Assembly (NCBI RefSeq): GCF_003073135.1
Contig: NZ_PGDQ01000003.1
Span: 124,001-188,000, forward strand
Length of the DNA stretch: 64,000 nucleotides
Direction: 5' to 3'
Source: Euzebya rosea
GTDB taxonomy: Bacteria; Actinomycetota; Nitriliruptoria; Euzebyales; Euzebyaceae
The notes beneath the pieces are model-generated. The model ran no database searches and had not been told where the DNA came from. It saw only the letters and a program-made list of their open reading frames with translations. Positions 16,301-22,283 of this stretch are shown here, one piece after another (within the stretch, counting starts at the first letter, position 1; each line of letters begins with the position of its first letter). A program made the position numbers and the translations under genes.

Positions 16301-16799
16301 CACGTCGGCGACGATCCGCCCCGGTGGGCGGCACGAGGGCCTGGACGTCGGTCGCGTGGTGGTCCGGACGTGGGCCCCACGCGACGACCCATCCGACCCC
16401 GCGGTGCGCTGGATCCATGCGGAGGAGTGGGTGCCCTACCAGCAGCCGACGTTCGTGTCGCCGGCCTTCGCCGGCTACGTGTCGGGGCACTCCACGTTCA
16501 GCCGCGCCGCGGCGGAGGTCCTGACCGCGGCGACGGGCAGCCCGGCGTTCCCCGGCGGGTCGTTGGGCTGGACGGTGCCGGCCGGTGACCTGGCCTTCGA
16601 GGACGGTCCGTCGGCCGATGTGGCGCTGGTGTGGGCGACCTACGCCGACGCCGCCGACCAGGCCGGTCGGTCACGGATCCACGGCGGTATCCACATCCGC
16701 GCCGACGACCACGCGGGTCGCATCATCGGCGCGGAGGTCGGCCGACTCGCGTGGGACCGCGCACGGTCCCTGTTCGACCCCCGGGGCGGGCAGGCCTAG
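13350..16799 (+). CDS. Secreted FG-GAP/ASPIC protein fused to a vanadium-dependent haloperoxidase domain
   Basis: 1149 residues with an N-terminal signal segment (~10-40). Residues ~60-480 carry repeated FG-GAP/VCBS calcium-binding loops (DADGDGWQDL, DLDGDGHVDL, DVDGDGRLDV, DVDHDGDRDL and others), a seven-bladed-propeller signature, followed by an ASPIC/UnbV-like domain (GSSYLSTEDP...FGLGTLDRV...VTWPDGHRV, ~490-555). The C-terminal ~570 residues match vanadium haloperoxidase/PAP2 proteins with every vanadate motif: K940-x6-R947P948, SGH 1045-1047 and SR 1108-1109 -x5- His1115-x3-Asp1119. It starts 7 bp after the permease stop. An extracellular halogenating or phosphatase-like oxidant enzyme is predicted; the substrate and the link to sugar import are unknown. 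Its stop overlaps the convergent lexA stop in CTAG. Confidence 0.85.
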   Translation: MTVRRGGGGGPLVALVVVAVLAATTTALVAAAPSPDRAAAATTLVDVADRVGLDTRHGAFRWGPSADPAAMMGGGVCWLDADGDGWQDLYVVSTWSDGEHQRWVDEGGLPTSTLYRNVEGRFVDVGDNSGAGLRVRGQGCLAADLDGDGHVDLLVTSDRRSTLLWNDGDGTFTADDGRAGLHISGWHAGAAADDVDGDGRLDVVLTGYVDRNTPLPEASGGFPRSHAPVADLLLHNLGPGEGARARFVDVSREAGLDADGPRYGLGATFVDVDHDGDRDLLVANDTDPDRLYRNDSTPGVPRLVDVAARVGVDDDGSGMGAAAGDLDGDGMAELLVTNMGEQRHALHQPDGAEPWVFTDGRTAFGVPAFGEGLTGWGVGVADIDADGHDDVLAGHGAIPLADDPTATAQPLLAYRGSADGLQLLDGGWGLDAIGRHNARGTAVADYDNDGDPDVVVVGVGEPLVLLQNQGGGGAALRVQPEGLQPGTRVVVTRPDGTAASRHIAAGSSYLSTEDPRPLFGLGTLDRVDVVEVTWPDGHRVTVNDVPTDRVLEVRRDGTTVLGRLDGPRDVVAVAPCVDRSTEAPSAVARWIDVALEAIRHDLPDPTAHARTLYHLSAAMWDARAALVDGVPAALVTIDAPDLAGDRRAVEVAVAQAAHDVLDARYGNGRASAHVAESLPAAMAAECLRPDDGTARAVGARVASAVLAEADDDGSLDLPIHEPANRPLVVRRPGATMDDPNAWQPLQLDRVVTQNGIPQPAEPQTFLGYGWGGVSTFALPDDPGGVPIDPGPPPRLDDADGGAELRRQLVEVLRASGQLDPADGVVVDAGPGGWGNNPLGTDDGTGHPLDPTTGQPWAVMPVPRGDLGRVLAEFWADGPHSETPPGHWNVIARAVTDAMPATERRLGGSGPVLDRLEWEVSLHLVLNGALHDAAVAAWGVKTAHDSPRPISLIRYLGGLGQSSDPDGPAFHPEGLPLVADLVEVATSATIRPGGRHEGLDVGRVVVRTWAPRDDPSDPAVRWIHAEEWVPYQQPTFVSPAFAGYVSGHSTFSRAAAEVLTAATGSPAFPGGSLGWTVPAGDLAFEDGPSADVALVWATYADAADQAGRSRIHGGIHIRADDHAGRIIGAEVGRLAWDRARSLFDPRGGQA

Positions 16800-17425
16800 A
16801 GGGACCGCATGACCGCGACGACGCGACCCATGATCGCGCTGTCGGCGTCCGGTGGAACCGGGATCGGCTCGTAGCGCTCGTTGGCCGGGTCGAGGAAGAC
16901 CTCCCCGGACTTCGTCCGACGGAAGAACTTGACGGTCGCCTCGCCGTCGATCAGCGCGGCGCACATCTCGCCCTGCTCGACCGTCGGCTGCTGGCGGATC
17001 ACCACGATGTCACCGGGCAGCACGCCCGCCTCGATCATCGACTCGCCCCGGACGGTGAGGGCGAAGATCGTGCCCTGGCCGACCATGGACTCGGGCAGCG
17101 CGAGGTGCTCGCTGATCTGCTCCTCCGCGAGGATCGGGCCACCGGCGGCGATCTCACCGACCAGGGGCACGTGCCGCGTTGGGGAGGTCGGCTCGAGCGG
17201 ATCCCCGCCGTCGACCATCACCTCGATCGCACGCGGACGGGCCGGGTTGCGGCGGATGAAGCCCATCTCCTCCAGCGTGTTCATCTGGGCGTGGACGCTG
17301 GAGGGGGACTTCAGCCCCACGGCGTCACCGATCTCGCGCACGGAGGGCGGGTAACCCCGCTCCTGCACCGCCCGGCGGATCGTGTCGAGGATGGCCTGCT
17401 GGCGGCTGGTCAGTTCGGGTGGCAC
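16796..17425 (-). CDS. lexA: LexA repressor of the SOS response
   Basis: 209 residues. The GTG start at 17425 is chosen for the perfect AGGAGG 7 nt upstream and for the family N-terminus ELTSRQQAIL; the longer upstream frame would run through the operator region. An N-terminal winged helix (~5-65) with YPPSVREIGDAVGLKS is followed by the autoproteolysis domain: cleavage site Ala94-Gly95 in EIAAGGP, nucleophile Ser129 (GESM) and general base Lys166 (ATVKFF). It represses SOS genes and cleaves itself on activated RecA. Two LexA boxes lie in the divergent promoter region upstream. Confidence 0.96.
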   Translation of the reverse strand: MPPELTSRQQAILDTIRRAVQERGYPPSVREIGDAVGLKSPSSVHAQMNTLEEMGFIRRNPARPRAIEVMVDGGDPLEPTSPTRHVPLVGEIAAGGPILAEEQISEHLALPESMVGQGTIFALTVRGESMIEAGVLPGDIVVIRQQPTVEQGEMCAALIDGEATVKFFRRTKSGEVFLDPANERYEPIPVPPDADSAIMGRVVAVMRSL

Positions 17426-17513
17426 GGGTGGACCTCCTGCTGCTCGGGACCCCGATGTCACACCCCCCCACGTACGTTGCTGGTGACGAGGTCGGGACTC
17501 GAGGAAACGGGTC

Positions 17514-17539
17514 TTGACAGCGAACATACGTTCGATCAT
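17514..17539 (+). promoter_or_regulatory. Promoter overlapped by LexA box 1 (CGAAC-ATAC-GTTCG)
   Basis: CGAACATACGTTCG at 17521-17534 is a perfect actinobacterial SOS box. It begins 2 bp after a consensus -35 TTGACA (17514-17519) that reads towards the LysM gene. The -10 is less clear (GATCAT at 17534-17539 or CATGCT at 17537-17542). LexA bound here would block RNA polymerase for the LysM gene and may also control lexA, whose start lies 96 bp away on the other strand. Confidence 0.9.
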
Positions 17540-17553
17540 GCTGTCGGTCAAGG

Positions 17554-17565
17554 GAACAGATGTTC
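17554..17565 (+). promoter_or_regulatory. LexA box 2 (GAAC-AGAT-GTTC)
   Basis: GAACAGATGTTC at 17554-17565 has the GAAC-N4-GTTC core of the SOS box, 33 bp centre-to-centre from box 1 (about three helical turns) and 49 bp before the LysM gene start. The outer bases deviate from the full CGAAC...GTTCG form, so it should bind more weakly. Two boxes suggest tight control of a toxic division inhibitor. Confidence 0.75.
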
Positions 17566-17613
17566 GTCGTCGATCGCAGCATAACCCCCATCTCCCCCAG
17601 AACTGGAGAGGCC

Positions 17614-17982
17614 ATGTCCACCGTCACCGCCCCGCTGTCACCGTCAGGAATCGGTCACGCCCCCATCGTGGGTCGCAACCACCGGACGGCCGGACCCCGT
17701 GCTGGCGTGGACCTCGGCCGTGCGCTCTCCTGGGCGCTGGTCGCCCTCCTCCTCGTCGCGGGGCTCCTGCTCTCGTGGCTGGTCGGGTCATCCGTCGCTG
17801 ACGAACCGGCGCCCGCGCCGGTGACGGTGGTCGTCCAGTCAGGGGACACGGTGTGGGAGCTCGCCCGCGAGCACGCCCCGGCCGGGATGTCGGTCCAGGA
17901 CTACGCCATGGTGGTCGTCACCCACAACGGCGTCAGTGCGACCGCGCTCCGGCCGGGGTCCGTGCTCGAGCTGCCGCAGTAG
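17614..17982 (+). CDS. SOS-induced LysM membrane protein, ChiZ/DivS-type cell-division suppressor
   Basis: 122 residues. ATG 17614 has GGAGAGG just upstream. A cytoplasmic N-terminus (~1-40) is followed by one transmembrane helix (~40-65, WALVALLLVAGLLLSWLVG) and an external LysM domain (VVVQSGDTVWELAREHAP...NGVSATALRPGSVLELP). The position, divergent from lexA, behind LexA boxes and facing nrdR, matches ChiZ (Rv2719c) of M. tuberculosis and DivS of Corynebacterium, which delay division after DNA damage. Function is inferred from this context plus the domain layout. Its stop abuts the nrdR stop without a gap. Confidence 0.82.
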   Translation: MSTVTAPLSPSGIGHAPIVGRNHRTAGPRAGVDLGRALSWALVALLLVAGLLLSWLVGSSVADEPAPAPVTVVVQSGDTVWELAREHAPAGMSVQDYAMVVVTHNGVSATALRPGSVLELPQ

Positions 17983-18438
17983 TCAGGGACGCTCGTTCAG
18001 CGTGGCGAGGGCCTCGGCGAAGTCGTCGGCGGACGTGAACGACTTGTGGACGCTGGCGAACCGCACGTAGGCGACGTGGTGCAGCGATCGAAGCGCCTCC
18101 AGGACGTGCCCGCCGATCTCGTCGGTGCCGATCTCCCGTCGGCCCATCGCGCGAAGGTGGGCCTCCACGCGGGCGGCGGCGATGCGGACCTCGTCGGGGT
18201 CGAGGTCGAGGTTGGCCGTGGCCTTGTGCATGCCGTCGCTGATGCGCTCGGGGTCGAAGGGCTGCACCGAACCGGAGCGCTTGCGGACCGCGAGGGGGGC
18301 GTGCTCGACGCGTTCGTAGGTGGAGTAGCGCTGGGCGCACGCCTCGCACTCCCGGCGGCGACGGATGGAGCGGCCGTCCTCGGCCGGCCGCGAGTCGACC
18401 ACGCGGTCGCGGTCGCTGGCGCAGTAGGGACATTTCAC
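17983..18438 (-). CDS. nrdR: Transcriptional repressor NrdR
   Basis: 151 residues from a GTG preceded by AAAGGA. Zinc ribbon Cys3-Pro-Tyr-Cys6 and Cys31-Glu-Ala-Cys34, RRRREC stretch for DNA contact, then an ATP-cone domain (~48-138) that reads ATP/dATP levels. It represses ribonucleotide reductase genes through paired NrdR boxes; matching palindromes occur upstream of nrdJ at 18655-18702, so nrdJ is its likely main target. Confidence 0.96.
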   Translation of the reverse strand: MKCPYCASDRDRVVDSRPAEDGRSIRRRRECEACAQRYSTYERVEHAPLAVRKRSGSVQPFDPERISDGMHKATANLDLDPDEVRIAAARVEAHLRAMGRREIGTDEIGGHVLEALRSLHHVAYVRFASVHKSFTSADDFAEALATLNERP

Positions 18439-18509
18439 GAGGCGAATCCTTTTTCGGTTTTCCCGGCCACGAGGGGTGGTTGTTCACGAGGTGGGGCGGT
18501 TGCCCACAC

Positions 18510-18620
18510 CTGTCCACAGGTTCTCCACAGGGGGTGTGCAGGACCTCCACGAGATGTGGTGGTGGGGAGGGCTTCCGGTGCGTTCGTCCACAGGTTGACG
18601 GGCCTTGTGGACGGCGACAT
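18510..18620. promoter_or_regulatory. Cluster of DnaA-box-like sites in the nrdR-nrdJ intergenic region
   Basis: The 416-bp nrdR-nrdJ gap contains no gene. Against the actinobacterial DnaA box TTGTCCACA it holds CTGTCCACA (18510-18518), TTCTCCACA (18521-18529) and TCGTCCACA (18584-18592), each with one mismatch, and an opposite-strand TGTGGACGG near 18607-18615 with two. Such clustering suggests DnaA control of the reductase, as known for nrdAB of Escherichia coli. An origin is unlikely because dnaA/dnaN are absent and no AT-rich unwinding element is visible. Confidence 0.5.
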
Positions 18621-18654
18621 GGTTGCCCGACGTTCACGTCCCGGCCAGCGTTGC

Positions 18655-18702
18655 ACCACAAGATATTGTGGTCAAGTCAGGGTATCGCCCATACATGTTG
18701 GG
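18655..18702 (+). promoter_or_regulatory. Paired NrdR boxes upstream of nrdJ
   Basis: ACCACAAGATATTGTGGT (18655-18672) is a perfect inverted repeat with the AT-rich centre of NrdR boxes. A second weaker palindrome, CCCATACATGTTGGG (18688-18702), is centred about 31.5 bp further on, which is the three-turn spacing usual for tandem NrdR boxes. They lie about 150-200 bp before the nrdJ start. Binding by the adjacent NrdR is the simplest reading. Confidence 0.78.
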
Positions 18703-18854
18703 GAATCGATGCTTGACGGCAGCTACGATCGGGTCAAGAGTACGAAGAGGTAGTTACAGCCGTGTGGTTTCCGTCGGAGACACGGGCGACGCGCAGGTTC
18801 GGCTCTCGCTTCCGGCGACGCCGGGACGGAAACCAACGACTGGGAGACCGCGAA

Positions 18855-21680
18855 ATGGGACACGATTTGCAGCAGGCACCGAAGGGCAACGCGATGGGTG
18901 ACAACCAGGGTCAGGTACAGCTCCACAGCGGCGTTCGCGCCGTTCTCGACGGCGAGCGCACGGGGTTGAAGTTCGACAGGTACTTCACCACCCCCACCGT
19001 CCACCCCTATGACGAGGTGGAATGGGACGTGCGCGACGCGGTGATCGATGACTGGAAGACCGGCAAGGTCGCCTTCGAGCAGCGTGGCGTGGAGTTCCCG
19101 AAGACCTGGTCGGTCAACGCCACGAACATCGTCAGCCAGAAGTACTTCCGCGGTCCCCTCGGCACCCCCGAGCGCGAGTCGTCGGTCAAGCAGATGATCG
19201 ACCGTGTCGCCGACACGATCACCGCGTGGGGCATCCACGACGGCTACTTCGCCGACCCCGACTCCGCCGAGGCGTTCAACCACGAGCTCAAGCACCTCCT
19301 GGTCCACCAGAAGGCCGCGTTCAACTCCCCGGTCTGGTTCAACTGCGGGGTGGAGGAGAAGCCGCAGTGCTCGGCCTGCTTCATCCTCAGCGTCGAGGAC
19401 CGGATGAGCTCCATCCTCAACTGGTACGTCGAGGAGGGCACCATCTTCAAGGGTGGGTCCGGCTCGGGTGTGAACCTGTCCAACATCCGCTCCTCCGTCG
19501 AGCACCTCAAGGGCGGCGGCGAGGCCTCCGGTCCCGTCAGCTTCATGCGCGGTGCCGACGCGTCCGCGGGCACCATCAAGTCGGGCGGCAAGACCCGTCG
19601 TGCGGCCAAGATGGTCATCCTGAACGTCGACCACCCCGACGTGGAGGAGTTCATCTGGTGCAAGCAGCGCGAGGAGGACAAGACCCGCGCCCTGCAGGCC
19701 GCCGGGTTCGACATGTCCCTGGACGGCGCCGACGCCGCCAGCGTGCAGTACCAGAACGCCAACAACTCCGTCCGGGTGACCGACGAGTTCATGCAGGCGG
19801 TCATCGACGACGCCGACTTCCACCTTCGTGAGGTCCTGACCGGCAAGCCGGCCAAGACCATGAAGGCCCGCGACCTGATGAACCAGATCGCCGAGGCCGC
19901 GTGGGCCTGCGCCGACCCGGGCGTGCAGTACGACTCCACGATCAACGACTGGCACACGACGCCCAACGCCGGTCGCATCAACGGGTCCAACCCGTGCAGC
20001 GAGTACATGCACCTGGACAACTCCGCGTGCAACCTCGCCAGCCTGAACCTGCGCAAGTTCGAGGAGAACGGCACCTTCGACGTCGAGGCCTTCCGCCACG
20101 CCGTGGAGGTCGTCTTCACCGCGCAGGAGATCATCGTCGGCAACTCCTCCTACCCGACCGAGCCGATCGCGGCCAACGCCAACAAGTACCGCCAGCTCGG
20201 CATGGGCTACGCCAACCTCGGTGGCCTGCTGATGAGCCTGGGCCTGCCCTACGACTCCGACGAGGGTCGTGCATGGGCCGGCGCCATCACCGCGCTGATG
20301 ACCGGTCACGCCTACCGGACCTCCGCGGAGATCGCCAAGGTCACCGGACCGTTCGAGGGCTACGCCGACGACCGCGAGGGCACCCTGCGCGTCCTGCGCA
20401 AGCACCGCGCGGCCGTCGACACCATCGACCCGGTGCTGGCCCCCGCCAACGTCCTGGCCGCGGCCGAGGACAGCTGGGACGGTGCCGTCGACGTCGCCGA
20501 GGACTACGGCGTGCGCAACGCCCAGGCCTCGGTGCTGGCGCCCACCGGCACCATCGGCCTGATGATGGACTGCGACACCACCGGCATCGAGCCCGACCTG
20601 GGCCTGGTCAAGGCCAAGAAGCTGGTCGGTGGCGGCACCATGCGCATCGTCAACCAGACGGTCCCGCACGCCCTGGCCAACCTGGGCTACCAGCCCGAGC
20701 AGGTCGAGGCGATCGTGGCCTACATCGACGAGCACGCGACGGTCGAGGGCGCCCCGGCGCTCAAGCCCGAGCACATCCCGGTCTTCGACTGCGCGATGGG
20801 CGACCGCTCGATCGCGCCCGGTGGCCACATCAAGATGATGGCGGCGGCCCAGCCGTTCCTGTCCGGTGCCATCTCCAAGACCGTGAACCTGCCGGAGACG
20901 GCCACGGTTCAGGACATCGAGGACCTCTACATCGAGGGCTGGCGCCTGGGCCTGAAGGCGATCGCCATCTACCGCGACAACTGCAAGGTCGCCCAGCCGC
21001 TGTCGATCTCCAAGAAGAGCGACGACGCGCAGCCGGTGACCAAGGAGGCCGCGGCCGAGCAGGGCATCGTCCGTCGTCGCCTGCCCAAGCAGCGTCCCAG
21101 CCAGACGATCAGCTTCCAGGTCGGCGACGCCGACGGCTACGTCACGGCAGGGGAGTACCCCGGCGACGGGCTCGGCGAGATCTTCGTCAAGCTCGGCAAG
21201 CAGGGGTCGACGCTGTCGGGGATCATGGACGCCCTGGCGATCAGCGTGTCCCTGGGCCTGCAGTACGGCGTGCCGCTGGAGGCCTACGTCTCCAAGTTCA
21301 TCAACACGCGGTACGAGCCGGCCGGCATGACCGACGACCCGGACATCCGGTTCGCCACGTCGCTGACCGACTACATCTTCCGTCGCCTGGCCATCGAGTA
21401 CCTCCCGGCCGAGCAGCGCCAGGCCATGGGCATCTACACCACCGAGGAGCGGACCGCCGAGCTGGACGGCACGTCGACCACGGCTGCCCCCGCGGCGCCG
21501 TCGGGCGACACGCCGCCGGCCGACGCCACCGGCCAGACGGTGCTCCCCGTGGAGCAGCCCCACCCGGTCGACGACATCTACGGCGACGCCCCGCTGTGCC
21601 TGCAGTGCGGCTCCAAGATGCAGCGGGCGGGCAGCTGCCACGTGTGCCCCGGCTGCGGCACGACCAGCGGCTGCAGCTAG
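18855..21680 (+). CDS. nrdJ: Class II (adenosylcobalamin-dependent) ribonucleoside-diphosphate reductase
   Basis: 941 residues. It reduces ribonucleotides to deoxyribonucleotides with a B12-generated thiyl radical and needs no oxygen. Visible: SVNATNIVSQKYFRG, the substrate-site cysteine region (QCSACFILSVED), the radical-site motif NPCSEYMHLDNSACNLASLNL-type block, LAPTGTIGLMMDCDTTGIEPD, and a C-terminal cysteine tail (CLQCGSKM...CHVCPGCGTTSGC) that re-reduces the active site or binds zinc. ATG 18855 has GGAGA 8 nt upstream; ATG 18894 is an alternative. NrdR boxes and DnaA-like sites are upstream, and a strong terminator follows. Confidence 0.95.
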   Translation: MGHDLQQAPKGNAMGDNQGQVQLHSGVRAVLDGERTGLKFDRYFTTPTVHPYDEVEWDVRDAVIDDWKTGKVAFEQRGVEFPKTWSVNATNIVSQKYFRGPLGTPERESSVKQMIDRVADTITAWGIHDGYFADPDSAEAFNHELKHLLVHQKAAFNSPVWFNCGVEEKPQCSACFILSVEDRMSSILNWYVEEGTIFKGGSGSGVNLSNIRSSVEHLKGGGEASGPVSFMRGADASAGTIKSGGKTRRAAKMVILNVDHPDVEEFIWCKQREEDKTRALQAAGFDMSLDGADAASVQYQNANNSVRVTDEFMQAVIDDADFHLREVLTGKPAKTMKARDLMNQIAEAAWACADPGVQYDSTINDWHTTPNAGRINGSNPCSEYMHLDNSACNLASLNLRKFEENGTFDVEAFRHAVEVVFTAQEIIVGNSSYPTEPIAANANKYRQLGMGYANLGGLLMSLGLPYDSDEGRAWAGAITALMTGHAYRTSAEIAKVTGPFEGYADDREGTLRVLRKHRAAVDTIDPVLAPANVLAAAEDSWDGAVDVAEDYGVRNAQASVLAPTGTIGLMMDCDTTGIEPDLGLVKAKKLVGGGTMRIVNQTVPHALANLGYQPEQVEAIVAYIDEHATVEGAPALKPEHIPVFDCAMGDRSIAPGGHIKMMAAAQPFLSGAISKTVNLPETATVQDIEDLYIEGWRLGLKAIAIYRDNCKVAQPLSISKKSDDAQPVTKEAAAEQGIVRRRLPKQRPSQTISFQVGDADGYVTAGEYPGDGLGEIFVKLGKQGSTLSGIMDALAISVSLGLQYGVPLEAYVSKFINTRYEPAGMTDDPDIRFATSLTDYIFRRLAIEYLPAEQRQAMGIYTTEERTAELDGTSTTAAPAAPSGDTPPADATGQTVLPVEQPHPVDDIYGDAPLCLQCGSKMQRAGSCHVCPGCGTTSGCS

Positions 21681-21710
21681 TCGCACCGACCGGCGACCGA
21701 GCAGCCAAGA

Positions 21711-21744
21711 CGACGGCCCGTCCCCTCTGCGGGGCGGGCCGTCG
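21711..21744 (+). terminator. Terminator hairpin after nrdJ
   Basis: CGACGGCCCG (21711-21720) plus TCCC pairs with GGGCGGGCCGTCG ending at 21744 through a short loop, giving a ~14-bp stem with one G-U pair, about 30 bp after the nrdJ stop. The same arm sequences recur in the hairpin at 27843-27878. Confidence 0.75.
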
Positions 21745-21821
21745 CTCGTTCGGCACGGATCAGGAGCAGACGGTCGCGGCTCAAGGTGAACCGGCGTCAG
21801 CCGATAACTAGGGTAGTGCCC

Positions 21822-22190
21822 GTGCGTATGGTCCTCGCCGGAACGGCGATCGTGGTGTTGGCGGTCCTGCAGACCGCTGGGATCCTGCATGCCCACGCCC
21901 ATGCGCCCGGAGAGGCTGCACATCGGCACGCCTTCGTCGACGACGGGCACCACTTCGGTCACGCCGACGACCTGGGCGCAGCCGACGACGTCGGGTCGCA
22001 CCCCAGCAGCCCCGACGCCCGGCCGTCCGACGCAACGGTCCTGGCTGTCGTGATCGCGGGCCTCGTGCTCGTGATGGCCCCGATGGACGCAGTGGCCGTA
22101 CGCGGTCCGGACGATCGCCGAACGCGGCAGCGTCGGCGTGGTCCGCCGTCCGGTCGCAGGCTGGCCGCGGTAGGGATGCTGCAGGTCTAG
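21822..22190 (+). CDS. Histidine-rich small membrane/secreted protein, probably copper-related
   Basis: 122 residues. The GTG start at 21822 is chosen because a -10 TAGGGT (21809-21814) lies exactly 7 nt upstream, implying a leaderless mRNA. An N-terminal hydrophobic segment (~3-20) leads into a histidine cluster (ILHAHAHAPGEAAHRHAF...GHHFGHADD), then a second hydrophobic segment (~80-97) and a basic tail. The His clusters suggest metal binding, and the following genes (CopC-CopD, cytochrome c, CopB ATPase) point to copper. No named family is recognised. Confidence 0.6.
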   Translation: MRMVLAGTAIVVLAVLQTAGILHAHAHAPGEAAHRHAFVDDGHHFGHADDLGAADDVGSHPSSPDARPSDATVLAVVIAGLVLVMAPMDAVAVRGPDDRRTRQRRRGPPSGRRLAAVGMLQV

Positions 22191-22202
22191 GGACCCTCCG
22201 CT

Positions 22203-22220
22203 CCGGACCTGACGGTCCGG
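22203..22220 (+). terminator. Short hairpin after the His-rich gene
   Basis: CCGGACC-TGAC-GGTCCGG forms a perfect 7-bp stem 13 bp after the stop codon; a second hairpin TGCCGCG-CATC-CGCGGCA follows at 22243-22260, before the copC-copD ribosome site. They could be weak terminators or leader structure for the next gene. Confidence 0.4.
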
Positions 22221-22283
22221 GGTTGCTTGGCGCCTGCACATCTGCCGCGCATCCGCGGCACGCGTTCCAACGGAGGTCTCCCC

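Noticed and set aside
18439-18654. Chromosomal origin of replication, because of DnaA-like boxes
   Set aside because: No dnaA, dnaN or other oriC neighbours and no AT-rich stretch; a regulatory role at nrdJ fits better.
18704-18854. Cobalamin riboswitch in front of the B12-dependent reductase
   Set aside because: The conserved B12-box elements could not be found; only NrdR-type palindromes are visible.
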